Shown: piece by piece, positions 19,732 through 30,921 of the stretch | How positions within the stretch are numbered: position 1 is the first letter of the stretch | Layout of the letters: each line of letters opens with the position of its first letter | DNA from: Kalmanozyma brasiliensis GHG001 | Lineage: Eukaryota; Basidiomycota; Ustilaginomycetes; Ustilaginales | Reading direction: 5' to 3' | Assembly: GCF_000497045.1 (NCBI RefSeq) | Contig: NW_015961992.1 | Span: 312,259-376,258, forward strand | Length of the DNA: 64,000 nt | Notes under the pieces: model-generated | Databases searched by the model: none | Told to the model about the DNA's origin: nothing | Seen by the model: only the letters and a program-made list of their open reading frames with translations | Translations under genes and position numbers: made by a program

Positions 19732-20777
19732 CTAGCGCGCGGTGGTACCGCCGTCGATAGGAAGGATGCTTCCTGTGCACCAGGGGGCGTCCCTCGCAAA
19801 GAACCTGCCAATGCAAAAGTCGCAAGGTCAGCAATCAACTTCGTATCATCTTCTTCGAAATCGTAAAGCACTCACATGACACCGTTTGCGACATCCCTCG
19901 CCGATCCCTGGTGGGGCCAGTAGGTGCGACGCTGATCGGCCAACTCTGGCGTGATCTCAGCGACCATTGCTGTCCCCGCGAGGTATCCGGGCGCGATGGC
20001 ATTGATGTTGATCCTGTGCGGCGCGTAATCGCATGCCACCTGGCGGGTGAGATTCACGACAGCTCCCTTACTCGCGCAGTAGGCTGGTTCCGAAGGTCCC
20101 CCGATGAGACCGTGGATGGAAGCGATCTGCACGATGCTTCCCCTTGAACCCCTTGCGCCTTTGTCCCCCGCCAATCGACCCGCAGTGGTATTAGGTGAGC
20201 CAGCCTGTGCGGTGTACGCAGCCCGCAGCGGTACCGAGGGGGGCACGTCGCTGAAGCTGTCCAGATCCTCCTCGAGGTCTGCAGGGAACGGGATCGGTTC
20301 CTGCGTCATCATCTGTTGGATCGCCAGCTTGGTGCCTAGCCAAACGCCCTTGATGTTGATCTGCATCATGCGGTCGAGCACGTCGACCGACTCGTGCTCG
20401 ATTCCGCCGGAAAAGTGGGTGATGCCAGCATTGTTGACGAGGATGTCCAGCCTGTTCTTGCCGCCAAAGGTGACGCTTTCGGCGATGGCGGAACGAAAGT
20501 CGGATTCGGAGGTGACGTTGAGGGGATGGAAGGCGGCGTGACCGCCGAGAGACGTGATGAGGTCGTGCGTGGGAACATGGCGTGAGCCTTCGGAGGGGAC
20601 CTTGGCCGCGCCGAGAGGTTCGGGTTGAAGGTCGGTGCAGAGAACGCTGGCACCGGCGCGCGCGAGGTGGAGCGCAGTTTGGCGGCCGATGCCGGAGGAA
20701 GAGCCGGTGATGAGTGCGGTGCGCCCGACGAGGCTGAGCGAGGGTGGGAGGGATTTGGCGAACTGGGCGAACGACAT
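19732..20777 (-). CDS. Short-chain dehydrogenase/reductase, one intron
   Basis: Exon 1 is 20777-19876 and exon 2 is 19804-19732. The 71-nt intron has donor GTGAGT, branch-like CTGAC and acceptor GGCAG. Splicing completes AT|G and yields the normal SDR C-terminus (FFARDAPWCTGSILPIDGG), for 324 residues in total. The classical SDR signatures are present: TGSSSGIG at 24-31 for the dinucleotide, NNAG, an active-site Ser in the IVQIASIHG strand, and YCASK with Y233 and K237. An acidic/Pro insert of about 40 residues precedes the catalytic Ser. The substrate cannot be inferred; the IDGG terminus is that of many NAD(P)-dependent oxidoreductases. Convergent with SPT20. Confidence 0.9.
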
Positions 20778-22798
20778 TGTTGGCTGTACGCGGAGGCGAG
20801 TTCAGAGGAGGTAAGGATGGCGGTGGTAGGGTGAGAAGGCGCACCCACGATCGAATCGAGAAACGCAAGAGCAGCCGTCGTCGGTCCAGCCGAGCGCTGC
20901 TGATTCAGAGCTTCTCACGGCCTTCGCGGGACACCCGAGTCAAAGCCTTCAGGTCACATGTTATCTTCGGTTCAAGAAAGCGGAAGAGCCGCGGCCGACC
21001 GCAGCTTCACCGTAGATGTCACAGCGCGCTTTTGTTATGATTTGCTTTTGTGGTCCGAGAACACGCAAGCTGCGGCCTGATGAAGGGAGGGACGCAAGCA
21101 GGGAAAGGGGGCGAAGGAGGGCTTGGACCACCCTCATCACGGCCATTTCCCCACGTCGTCCACCGCCATATGGCCGGCGTCCACCTCGCTTGCGTAGAAG
21201 CCCTGGCGGGCTCGGCGCAGCAAAGTCGCCGAAAGAACCCTCGACAGGGTCTCGTGCCGATTTGGCTACTGTCGCTCTTGAGATCTGCACGATTTCGATC
21301 TTAATTGTGCTGTTCTGGAATGTGAGATCAGCGCCTTGATAGGCTGGATGTCAAGACGAAATTGAGGAGCTCCTGCAGCCGAACCCAGAGCTGATCGACT
21401 CGGCATCTGACCACGGGTCTCTCTCTCTATTTTCCTATGCCGGGCGACGTACCAGAGGAGCAGGCCACATGGGCTCTGCTTCGGTATTCATCATACAGGC
21501 ACACACGGCTCCGGTGTCGTAGCTTGGATGAACCTCATCCGCCCGGGTGGCATGACCATTCCTTGTTCGTAAAGGATCGTCGATCGAGCTGCTGCTGGTA
21601 TGCAGGGAATGCAACCTGCTCACAGAAGGTGAATCAATTTTGCGCTTCAAGGTTAGTCGATTCTGCAGCTGTGCGCGGGGGACAAGCAAAGCGGATGCAG
21701 CAGAATAATGGGAGTGCCTTTTTACGGCGTCGAAAGGCAAATGAGAAAGAGAGGCAGAGCGGAAGCGGGTTGACACACTTGGCGGATCTGAGTGCTTTGT
21801 TCCATCTTGATCTTAGCCACCACCTTCCATCGCTACATTCCCCCGCTTCATCACCATCTCTTCTCTCTCTCTTCTCGTATCTTCTCTTGCCGCTTTTGTA
21901 TCTAGAGGTGATCTCTGCGGTGCTACCTTGAGATTCTGCCGTGCCTTTGCGTTCCGAGATCGCGTGTTCGATCTTTGTCGTACAGCCACTTGGTAGCAGC
22001 TCTGACTCCAGCTGTAGCACGACTCTGCTGCAGTGCGGTTGATCACGAGCCTCTCCCTCATACGTCGTCTGGAGTAGGATCATCGCATCTCTTGCTCGAC
22101 GTGACCCTTGCTTTGCGCAGCAGAGATTTACCGCTTGGTGACTTTTCGCTGTAGCGATTGCGGCGCGACTCGCTCACCTCACCCTGCGTCGCATCATCCG
22201 ACCGACCGACCGACCGACGGACCCTTTTGGCTCGCCTCGCCTCAGCCACGCCTCCGCTCGCATCTCTCTTTGCCCTTCCGCCGCCGTCTCTGCTCTGCTC
22301 CTTTCTCGACCAATTCCCAATTCAAACAAATCGGCTTCCACCAACTCGGAAACTGAAAAATCGCCCGCTTCGCCTCGCCTCGCCCCGCCCACCTCTTTGC
22401 TAGGCTCAGCTGTGCCTTGGCTTCGCTTCGACCTCTTTTTACTCCGCGACGCTACGCAGCCAAACGCATCAAGCATTAAAAAGGGGGTTTTAGTTTTATT
22501 TTTAAAACCCTTCTTCTTTTGCTTTGACAGTCGACAGAGCGGAGCCCTGTGTCTGAGACAGCCGAACAGCTGCCTCTGTCATTGTCCTTCTTGCCTGTTC
22601 ATCACTTGCTGTCATAGCGGGTGATTTTCGAGACGGTGGTTTGGTGATTCCTTCTCGCTGTTGGGTCACTTCTGACTCCGATCTCGTTCCGAAGTCTTCG
22701 CCTGCCTGCCTCAGCATCAAGCGTCTTTCGCGGCGGCTTGCGCGTGTCACTCTCTGCACTGCACTCTGCATCTCACCGCAGCAGCCCGCAAATCTCGA
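20778..22798. other. Gene-free 2 kb stretch with pyrimidine-rich leader
   Basis: It lies between the divergent dehydrogenase and the large spliced gene at 22799. It holds a CT-rich tract around 21857-21890, a tetranucleotide run of GACC units at about 22199-22219, and further C/T-rich sequence down to the ATG. No open frame here has a recognisable domain. It is long for an intergenic region in this window, so a long 5' leader, an unseen upstream exon or a noncoding RNA is possible. Confidence 0.5.
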
Positions 22799-25700
22799 AT
22801 GCGCTCTCCCACATCTCCAACTCCATCATCTCCACACAAAATTGATTCCGCTTCTTCCTCGTCGTCACCATCCTCCCCTTTGTACTCGACACAGCCGCAT
22901 TCTGCGGACATACCCCACACAGATGCGGCACAACCCACACCTTCCGCCATAGCTTCCTCTTCCTCCTCTCTTCCCCCTTCCGCGTCGGTCGATGCTCCGT
23001 CCGCTTCGCTGGTAGCACCACGTGCCTTAACATCGTCGTCCCCATCGCCGACATTGCCGGCACCTCATGCTGCACAAGTGGACACGAAGTCAACTATGAC
23101 GGACGCGGAGGGTTGTCCCGAGCCGCGCGGAGACGATCCGTCGATAGCTGTGATCGCAACGCCCACCCAGGATCACGACGCGGCACAACCAAAAAGTTCG
23201 GTGCCGTCATTGATACCAACAGAGCTCCGAGCGAATTATAATGACGACTCCGCATCTCACGCACCTTCCACTGCGGGTCCTTCCGCATTACCGTCGACGA
23301 GAACGAGCCCAGGCGCACATACCCCCACGCCGACCCTCACCGTCAGCGCACTACAGCTCGCTTCTGAGGCCCTCTCCACCATCCCGGCATCCCATCCCCA
23401 CGCCGACTCGGTCCCTTCTGCCGCTGCTGATCTCCTCATCGCGATCCATCGCAAACACAAAAAGGCACCCGCTGTCCAAAGCCCACGTCCCGGCTCCATT
23501 CGCTCTCGCAGCGCCGCAACCACCCCGGTCCCTTCTCCACGCCTGCTAAACGCGAAGCATGGCACCTTCGATGCCACCGCCAACTCCTCGCGCGCAACCA
23601 CTCCAAATCGCACTCCTTCCGGACGGGCAAAGCGTCAGAGGCGCGAACGCCATCTCGGCACTCCCACTCCTTCCACACTCGCCTTGCCCAGCATCGAGCA
23701 GAATGACCGAAGGAGATCCGCCCGAGTCGCTCAGACCGCCACTGTCAGCACTTCCGATTCGCCCTCCATGCCCAACCTCGCGCTGTTCGGCTTTTCGCCG
23801 TACCTAGAGAATCTGGTCATGAATGCAAAGGAGACCGATCGACGCACTCGTTCGGGAGGCCGAGGTATTCGACCACCCGTCGAACGCGCTCCCGCTAGAG
23901 TCAAGCGCGCCACAGCCAAGACCAAGAGCAAAGACACCGACCCTGATGGCCCAGACGATGAGGTCAAGCTAGAGTAAGTATCACGCACGAGGCCCTTGTC
24001 ATCTTCATTTCGTCGACAGACCATTGACTTGGAGCGTCTTGCTCTCGTCCTCCCTATCTAGGCTATACCGTGAGCTATGCATCATCTCCTACCAGCTGCA
24101 GGCCCATCTCGACATGGTGCCCCACAAGCCGCTTCATCAGCTTCGCGCGCAGTTCAGTACTCCGTCCCCCGAGGCCGACGACGGAATGGCCGAAGCCAAA
24201 CTGGCTCAGGCAGGCCATGCATCGGCGACACATGGCCCTTCCACCGATCCAAGTCGTGCGGCTACACCAGCTCTCTACGACCAAAAGTACGAGCCGCATT
24301 CACTCCCCGCTTATTCGCACCCCACCCTCGTCAAAGCAGAGCCTCCTCATTCTCCTCGGCTCTCCCTACACGAGCCTCAGCAGTCGCGACCGCCCTACTC
24401 GCCGGAATCCTCCCCGGAAGTAGCGCTCATGGACACCGTCAGGCCACCTCCCAATGGCGTCCACCATCATCACCCGGCCTACCCACATTTCAGCGGCAAC
24501 GGGTACCAGCCCGAGCCCGCCCCTTGCGCTGCAAAGATCGAATATCTAGAGGACGATCCCATGTCGCCCGTCTTCCGACCCGCTCGTTCCAACATCATGT
24601 CCATCTCCGCACTCATGAGCGGCCCGAGCCCGGCAAAGCAGCCGTCGCCATCGCCAGAGCCCATCCAGACGCCGCCGAGACCCGTCGAATCGCTGCCCAA
24701 GCTGATGCAGGAATGGACGTACGAAGACGAGATGGCCTCCCAGTTCTTGCAGGCCTGCTTCGACGCTGCGCCTAAAATCGACACCACCGAGCTTGACCGC
24801 CTGACGCAGATCGCGCAACTCGCCGCCTTCGACCTAGAGATGCTCTCCGCGTCCTCGTCACCGCGCAGCACGACGCCTTCCCTCTTGTCGCCCAACACAG
24901 AGCAGAAACGTGACGAAGCGGCCGCCAAATCCGACCCAAGACGGCTCAACCCGCTCGACACGCTCGACACACAAGCCCTATACGACCGGGAAGAAGCGGA
25001 GTACCACGAAGAAACGCAAGCCAACGACGAGCTGTACTCTACCGTCCAGTACCTGTCCAGCTTCGACCAAGTCGTCGACGAATGGCGAGCAGGCGAGCTC
25101 GCGCGTCTCCGCCTGCAGCTTGAGATGCGCAAAGCCGAAGTGGACCGCATTTGGACGTGCGATCGCAAGCTTGCCTGGTCTACCTTCATCGACGATCGAG
25201 CGGGGGAGCTCTATCGTAAGGGCATGGCCAAGGCGAGTCGCAAGAGGTGGCAGGCGGAGATGGAGCTGGATCTGCTCGAAGTGCACCGCAGAAAAACGCG
25301 CGGACTGGCCAAGCTCACCAAGGGGCTTTTGGTGCCGAAGATCGAGGGTATGGACACCGCAGAGGTTGCCGAGTTATACGAGCGCCACGGCAGGTTTGTT
25401 TCGGCTGCCAAGTATCCCACGCTCGACGAGCCACTTGTGCGTGGGGACATTCGCAAGATGCGAATTGCCCTGCGAGCACATCAAAGGCAAGAGCGGCAGG
25501 CCCAGAAGGAAGCTGTACAGCTGGAGCAGTCGACGAGAGAGGCGCAAGAGCAGACCAACAGAGACACAGTCGATGGCATCGAAGTTGTCGTCGCCGATGC
25601 AGATGTGCCAACGGACGCCATCTCATCATCCGAGTCTGAAGAGGACAGCGACGACGACTACGACTCGGACTCGTCATATGCCTCTTCGGGCATCTCTTCG

Positions 25701-26600
25701 CTCCCCTCCTTCAGTTCCGCGTACAGCTCGCCGCGCGTGCCCAGCATCGCCGAAGCCGCTCTCGAAGTCTCGGACCTTGATGCGCTGGTCTCCGAAGTCG
25801 CCTCCGTACGCGACGACGATTCGGACGAGGATGCGGACGAGAGCCTGTGGGCGCGTCAGATCCGGCTCGCCAACCAGCTCGCAGAGCAAGGTATGGCACC
25901 CAGCGCCACCGCATCTGGCATCCAAACGCCCGCCGTCGCCGCGGGCGAAGCATCGACGATGCCAAGTCGAGCAGCGAGCCCCGCCCTGTCAGCCAAAGCC
26001 CAGGCGCGCAAGCAGCAGCGAGACCGAAAGCGCAAGAAGCGTCCACCTCCGCCCGGGGCGAGGCTGTGGAAGAAGGGTCGCGTGCAGCAGGATGCCGATG
26101 CCGAGCCTGCGGACGAGCCACCGCCGCAGCAAGTGGAGCAGGACCGCGATCCTTACCCAGAGCAAGATCGCGATCGCTATCCAGAACACGATCGCAGCTA
26201 CCATCCGAACGGTCACCAGGCTCCGCAGAAGGAGGAGAGCAGACTGCCAAGCCCTCAACCGCACCAGGCAGCGATGCACTACGACTACCGGCGGGACGAC
26301 TTTCCCCCACCGCAGGCGTACGAGCGAGCGTACGGCATGCGTCCATCCTACCTCCCCGCTCCAGGCGCGGACGAGTACGACTACGCCCGCTTCGATCCGT
26401 ACGCCAGTGCAAGGTACGCGAACTATGCACCCACCTACCCGTCCTATGCACGCGATGGGTATGCGGGAGGTTCGCCCCCACCAGAGCGGGTGTACGTGCC
26501 GTCCTATGCGCAGTACGAGCAAGGCGGGTATCCGAGCCACCCACCACCGCCGCCTGCGCCGCAACAGCAGCAGCAAATTAGACCGTCATGGCCGTATTGA
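22799..26600 (+). CDS. Large disordered nuclear-type protein of unknown function, one intron
   Basis: Exon 1 is 22799-23973 and exon 2 is 24062-26600. The 88-nt intron has donor GTAAGT and acceptor TCTAG. The junction GA|G restores a continuous frame reading VKLELYRELCIISYQLQ, for 1237 residues in total. The first 390 residues are Ser/Pro/Thr-rich with basic motifs such as RAKRQRRERH. Conserved-looking helical sequence runs over about 590-820 (PKLMQEWTYEDEMASQFLQA, FDQVVDEWRAGELARLRLQL, WTCDRKLAWSTFIDDRAGEL). It is followed by an acidic Ser/Asp/Glu stretch, a basic RDRKRKKRPPPPG motif and a Tyr/Pro/Gln-rich tail. I do not recognise the family. The charge pattern suggests a chromatin or transcription role, which is inference only. 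Confidence 0.8.
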
Positions 26601-27387
26601 GGGCGGCACACACACACCACAACACGCACATTTGTACTTGTATCACACACACAATCAGACAGCATCGAAGACGTTGAGTCGCATTGCAGGAGATCTACTG
26701 AGCGCGAGCGAGAAGAAGCAGAAGGTGGGTCAGCGATCCAGCTCTTCTTCCGTTTCGTCGTTGGGTCGCACCGTCGTCGTCGGAGCCGGAGCCATCGCAA
26801 GAAGGGGGTAAGACGATAGATCAGACAAGGCTGAAACTTTTGAATGGTAAATTTGATTGTCCGCAAAGAATGTTAGGACTAACGAGATTCCTGTAGTCAA
26901 ATGTTGTGTTCATCATTGGTATCGCTTTCCCCCTTTCCGCTATTGGCGCGGGTGTGCAGGGTCGGAGAAGGTGACGCTGTGCATGTTGCCGTGCAGGGGT
27001 GCGCAAACCGGGCGCGGGCTGCAGATGCGATGGCGGTCCGACGACGACGGTGGTTGCACTGCTGTGAGAAGTACTTACGAATGCCCATGGGATGGTGGTG
27101 GGAAGAGAAGAAGACCGAGAGCAAGGAACGGACTTTTTTTGGCGCCCGCCAGAGGACCCCTTCTGCAATTTTCGCTTTCGCCTCACACAGCAGTCGATCA
27201 CGAGGCAACGAAAGTCCCAATATGTTAGACCGCATTCTTCGCACTGCACATACTCCTTCTCCTCGTCTCTTGGTCTCTCACAGAAGCCTGGTCAGTCGAC
27301 TCTGCCATCTCTTTTCAGAAGCACGCATGGTCAACATGAACATCAATGCGAGGCTCGATCTTGATACGTTCTTGATGATGATCGATA
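26601..27387. other. Intergenic region between convergent genes
   Basis: 787 bases between two convergent stops. It starts with CA-rich sequence (26607-26655) that is probably 3' untranslated region. No gene or RNA is recognised. Open frames that cross it are extensions of antisense or out-of-phase frames. Confidence 0.5.
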
Positions 27388-29697
27388 TCACTTCTTCCGC
27401 CCCTTTCCCTTCCTCGAGGCACCCGGCTTGGGCCGCATCTCAACATCCCCGCCCTGTGCCTCTCCACCCTCCTGATCCAGTTTATCCCTGGCCTGGACGA
27501 AGAACATCAGATCGCCCACTTGTTCCTGCAGATCCGTCACCTGAGCCTTCAAGCCCTCCTCACTCTCCTTTGTCTTCTCCAACCTTTCCATGAGACCCTT
27601 GTTCATTTCTCTCTCGCTGTGCAGCTCGCGCTCCAGCGTACGTGCCAGTTCGACGGCTTTTTCGGCCTTCCGATCGCTCCGCTCCTTCTCCTTGTCCAGC
27701 AGCTCGTTGCTGCGCTCCAACTGGGCGGTGCGCGCCGACAGCTCGTCAATCTGCTTCGATTTGAGGGTCAGCGCCGACAGCTCGCCAGTGAGAGTGGCGA
27801 GCGAAGATTGAAACTGGTCCAGCTTGTCTTCGTAAAAGTGACGTTGCGATTCGAGCTGCGAGGTGAGCAGGTAGGAGTACTCCATGCCGATCGCTTCAAG
27901 TTTCTCGTCTGTGCGGCTGGAGCTGGCGCCTCGGGCGGTGCCATCGTCGGACTGGGCGTGGTCGTCCTCGGGCGGGTGGTGGTGTGAAGTGTCGCCTCTG
28001 CTGAAGCTTGCTGGTGGCCCGGAATGCTTGGTGCCGCTCATAGACATGGCGGATGCATAGCTCGCCGAGGCAGGCAGCATTCTGGAGCGCTCTGGTGTAG
28101 CTGTGGCAGAGGAGGCAGAGGGCAGCTCAACCAGCTTGCCATCCTCCCTGTTCTGGATCAGTCGATGTACGTAGCCGTCGCCGGCATAATCCCATACGCG
28201 TTGCGTTTCCAGCTCGAGACTGTATAAGTGACCCGTCTCGTTGAAATGGCGATGAGCGTGGCCCTGCTTGTATCTCCCGCAGCCGACCGAAGCACACACA
28301 AGACAAACCCAAAGGTCCTGCTGCGTCTCGCAGACCGCACAGCAGCTGGGCTCGTCAGCGTCGCTTTCGGCATCCGAATCCGCGTCTACGCTGTCAGCGA
28401 TGGTGCCGTTGCGCGAGGGAGTCGACGGGTCCATCGATGATCGAGGTGTTCTGCGTCGATGCTGTGCTGAAGGTTGACCAGTCTGGGAGTATCGACAGAC
28501 GGGACAACGAGACTCTCCCCACTTCGACAGGCACGAGCAGTGAAACGTGTGCTGACACGAGATGGTCATGAGACCAGTCACTGAGCTATCCATGCGTTCG
28601 AGACACACTGGGCAGGTCGGTAGTTCGTGTGCTGGCTGGTTTGCCGTGTTTGTTGGAGGTCGAAGCGGCCATGGGTCCGAATTGGTCAGTGTCGGATAGC
28701 TGAAGGGCAGCGAGGTGTGTCTCGATACGGTGAGCGAGGTGATGTACACGACCTGACAGATTTCTTGTGGATCCATAGCGTTGAAAGGCTGACCGTTGAA
28801 CATCTTGTGAAAGTCTTCGGCATCCTTTGCGTCGCGGAAGCGGATGAGGACCATGCATCGATTGGGATGCATATCTCGAACCATTCGAAGATGTGTGATG
28901 GCCTCGACAGCTGGCTCGATGTATGACAAGAAGTGGGACGCTGTGAGATGCGAAGGCACGGCAAGAACGGCTACGATCGCCCCAACGTCCTCATCCGGAA
29001 TCTGATTCTCGAGCTCTGACCGACTCGAAGTCTGCGCATTGCGAGCTTTGGGTATTGGCGTTGATGTGGCCTCTTGCTTGTCTCGAAAAAGATGCACGAT
29101 ACCGAAAGCGACCTCGGTGGCGCCGATGGTCATGCCGTGGAACTGTTCCGTACATGATGCCAGGTTCTTATCCGTGTCGTTAGTTTTAGAGGCATCGCCC
29201 TCGAACGAGTCGGTCTTGTCGAATCTCGCCACCGGTAGCGCTACCTGCGGCTGTTTCGCGTGAAAGACGTGCTTCCTTCTCTGCGTCTTGTCTGGCCGGA
29301 CCGCCGAAGCTGAAGCGGAGGCCACAGCTGCAGAGCTTGAGCTGGCATGCTGCAGGTGATTCTCTCCTGACATTGCCGAGCTGTGCGAGCGCTCAGCCCA
29401 GTCGATGCGAATAGGTCCAAAGCGAATATCGATGGGCGAGCCAAATGACTTGGAGGATCTGTCCTTTGAAAGGAAGCTGCGTTGAGCGCGACTAGACAAT
29501 CCGTGTCCGCCTTGCAGCGCAGTATCCGGGAGAGAGCCAAAGATGTGATCGAGCGGGATCCGGTTGTCGCTCTGAAATGGCGCTGGGCCGAGCGCAGGGT
29601 CGGGGTGAAAGACAGAGAAGTGAACAGAATAGGTCTCTTCTTGGTCGCGAAAGAAAGCAGGCTTGGATGGAGCTGCCTTGCGAGCCTTTGATGGCAT
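27388..29697 (-). CDS. ETP1: BRAP2/Etp1-like RING and UBP zinc-finger protein
   Basis: The domain order is that of BRAP2 (mammals) and Etp1 (yeast). An RRM-like BRAP2 domain lies near 233-325 (VAVLAVPSHLTASHFLSYIE, MVLIRFRDAKDAEDFHKMFN). A RING finger lies near 361-400 (CPVCLERMDSS, CQHTFHCSCLSKW, CPVCRY). A ZnF-UBP lies near 451-505 (CCAVCETQQDLWVCLVCASV, CGRYKQGHAHRHFNETGHLY), and a long coiled coil near 600-740 ends in a basic tail. The family are E3-like proteins. Human BRAP restrains Ras-MAPK signalling, and yeast Etp1 acts in ethanol tolerance and protein turnover. The UBP finger is expected to bind the free C-terminus of ubiquitin. 769 residues, single exon. Confidence 0.93.
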   Translation of the reverse strand: MPSKARKAAPSKPAFFRDQEETYSVHFSVFHPDPALGPAPFQSDNRIPLDHIFGSLPDTALQGGHGLSSRAQRSFLSKDRSSKSFGSPIDIRFGPIRIDWAERSHSSAMSGENHLQHASSSSAAVASASASAVRPDKTQRRKHVFHAKQPQVALPVARFDKTDSFEGDASKTNDTDKNLASCTEQFHGMTIGATEVAFGIVHLFRDKQEATSTPIPKARNAQTSSRSELENQIPDEDVGAIVAVLAVPSHLTASHFLSYIEPAVEAITHLRMVRDMHPNRCMVLIRFRDAKDAEDFHKMFNGQPFNAMDPQEICQVVYITSLTVSRHTSLPFSYPTLTNSDPWPLRPPTNTANQPAHELPTCPVCLERMDSSVTGLMTISCQHTFHCSCLSKWGESRCPVCRYSQTGQPSAQHRRRTPRSSMDPSTPSRNGTIADSVDADSDAESDADEPSCCAVCETQQDLWVCLVCASVGCGRYKQGHAHRHFNETGHLYSLELETQRVWDYAGDGYVHRLIQNREDGKLVELPSASSATATPERSRMLPASASYASAMSMSGTKHSGPPASFSRGDTSHHHPPEDDHAQSDDGTARGASSSRTDEKLEAIGMEYSYLLTSQLESQRHFYEDKLDQFQSSLATLTGELSALTLKSKQIDELSARTAQLERSNELLDKEKERSDRKAEKAVELARTLERELHSEREMNKGLMERLEKTKESEEGLKAQVTDLQEQVGDLMFFVQARDKLDQEGGEAQGGDVEMRPKPGASRKGKGRKK

Positions 29698-30921
29698 TCT
29701 GTACGCTTCCAGATGCCAGTGAAAGGGGCGTGCGTCGCTGATACCGCCGTCTCCCAGCTAACGCCGATTGTGTTGCGATACGAGACTGCGATACGAGACG
29801 GCGAGTCCCTGGAGTTGCGTGGTGTGAAGGTGCTGCCCAGTATAGAAGCTCGCAGTCTGCTTCAAGCACCGGCTGCTGTGGATAAGACAGGATCTTGTCC
29901 TGAATGGTGCAGTCGTCAGCGCTCTCAAAGATGTCACAAGGGTGCGGCGAGGGAGCCGGTGGTGGGAGCAGTCCGCACTCGACGCTCAGCGTCAATGCGC
30001 AGCAAAATGACAGCTGGACCCTGAATTGTCCTCATCACGTGACGTCCGAAGGTGCTAAACGCGGTGTTCAAAGGCGGCTAATTTTGACAGGCGAGCGTGT
30101 TGTGGCGCCTTGGCTTCAGCACTGTTTGCGCACAGAAGCGCCTCGTCCGACCTTGGCATGTCCTCGTTGACGTTCACCGTCGACGTGGACACAACGGATG
30201 GGCACGTTTGAAGGCAAGCGGAGCAGGTCTGTCCGCTCAACGTGATATGCTGGGATGCTCAGACTGGGATACTCAGACTTCAGTCGCGTCTGAGACCCAC
30301 TGAAGTGGGATCGAGCGAGACTTAATCACGTCTGAACAGTTTGCCTAGCTCGTTCTCATCCTACGTTTGTACGACTACCATTAGACCAGTCAAACCTCAC
30401 CAGAAGAGGCACTCTCTGCAAGTCTATTGACGGAAGGCGGATACAGGCGGATGAAATCTGCAGAGAGGTCGAACCCCGAGGATATGTCTCTCTGAGCCTT
30501 AATTCGGTGAGTGTCTGCTCCGAGCCACATGTACCCGCCAGGAGCGGGAAAATTTGCCCCACTCGGCCACTCAAGCACATGCAGTGTAGATCCTCACCAA
30601 CACTAGCGAACCAGCAGCCGCTCTTGTGACCCTCATCCTGACATCATGCATCTCTGAAACCACTTGACCGACACTCGCTCAACTTTTGTCGCCTGCCCAG
30701 CCTCCCCGCTCTGGACTCAGCTGGCGAAGCTGAGGGCGACTTCTGGAACACGCTGATTCTAATGGGACGCCTACGAGTTCGACACTGCTGCCCTTTGTAG
30801 CACTTGGCTCTGCCAGCTGGACCCTTGACGATCGTTCCTCCTCCCTAGCTCAAGCGTGTATGCATACCCTTTCCTTCCTCCTCTAACTTCCTCGCTCCAC
30901 CGTATGAGCAGCTAGCCCATC
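29698..30921. other. Intergenic region between divergent genes
   Basis: 1.2 kb carrying the promoters of the ETP1-like gene (left) and the Cdc14-like gene (right). C/T-rich sequence precedes the ATG at 30922. No tRNA, snRNA or protein gene could be supported. A GGTTCGA-like B-box on the minus strand near 30466 lacks a matching T-stem. Confidence 0.5.

Noticed and set aside
17731..19866. A 711-codon plus-strand open frame overlapping SPT20
   Set aside because: It is the +2 shift of the SPT20 frame. The product is Arg/Gly/Glu repeats produced by the Lys- and Ala-codon runs, with no domain. The SPT20 frame has the family blocks.
24910..26811. A 633-codon open frame overlapping exon 2 of the orphan nuclear protein
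   Set aside because: The product is Arg/Ser/Thr/Pro noise in a shifted frame. The annotated frame has helical motifs and joins exon 1 through a good intron.
30440..30500. A B-box-like GGTTCGA on the minus strand, considered as a tRNA
   Set aside because: The bases flanking the loop do not form a T-stem, and no acceptor or anticodon stem could be built around it.
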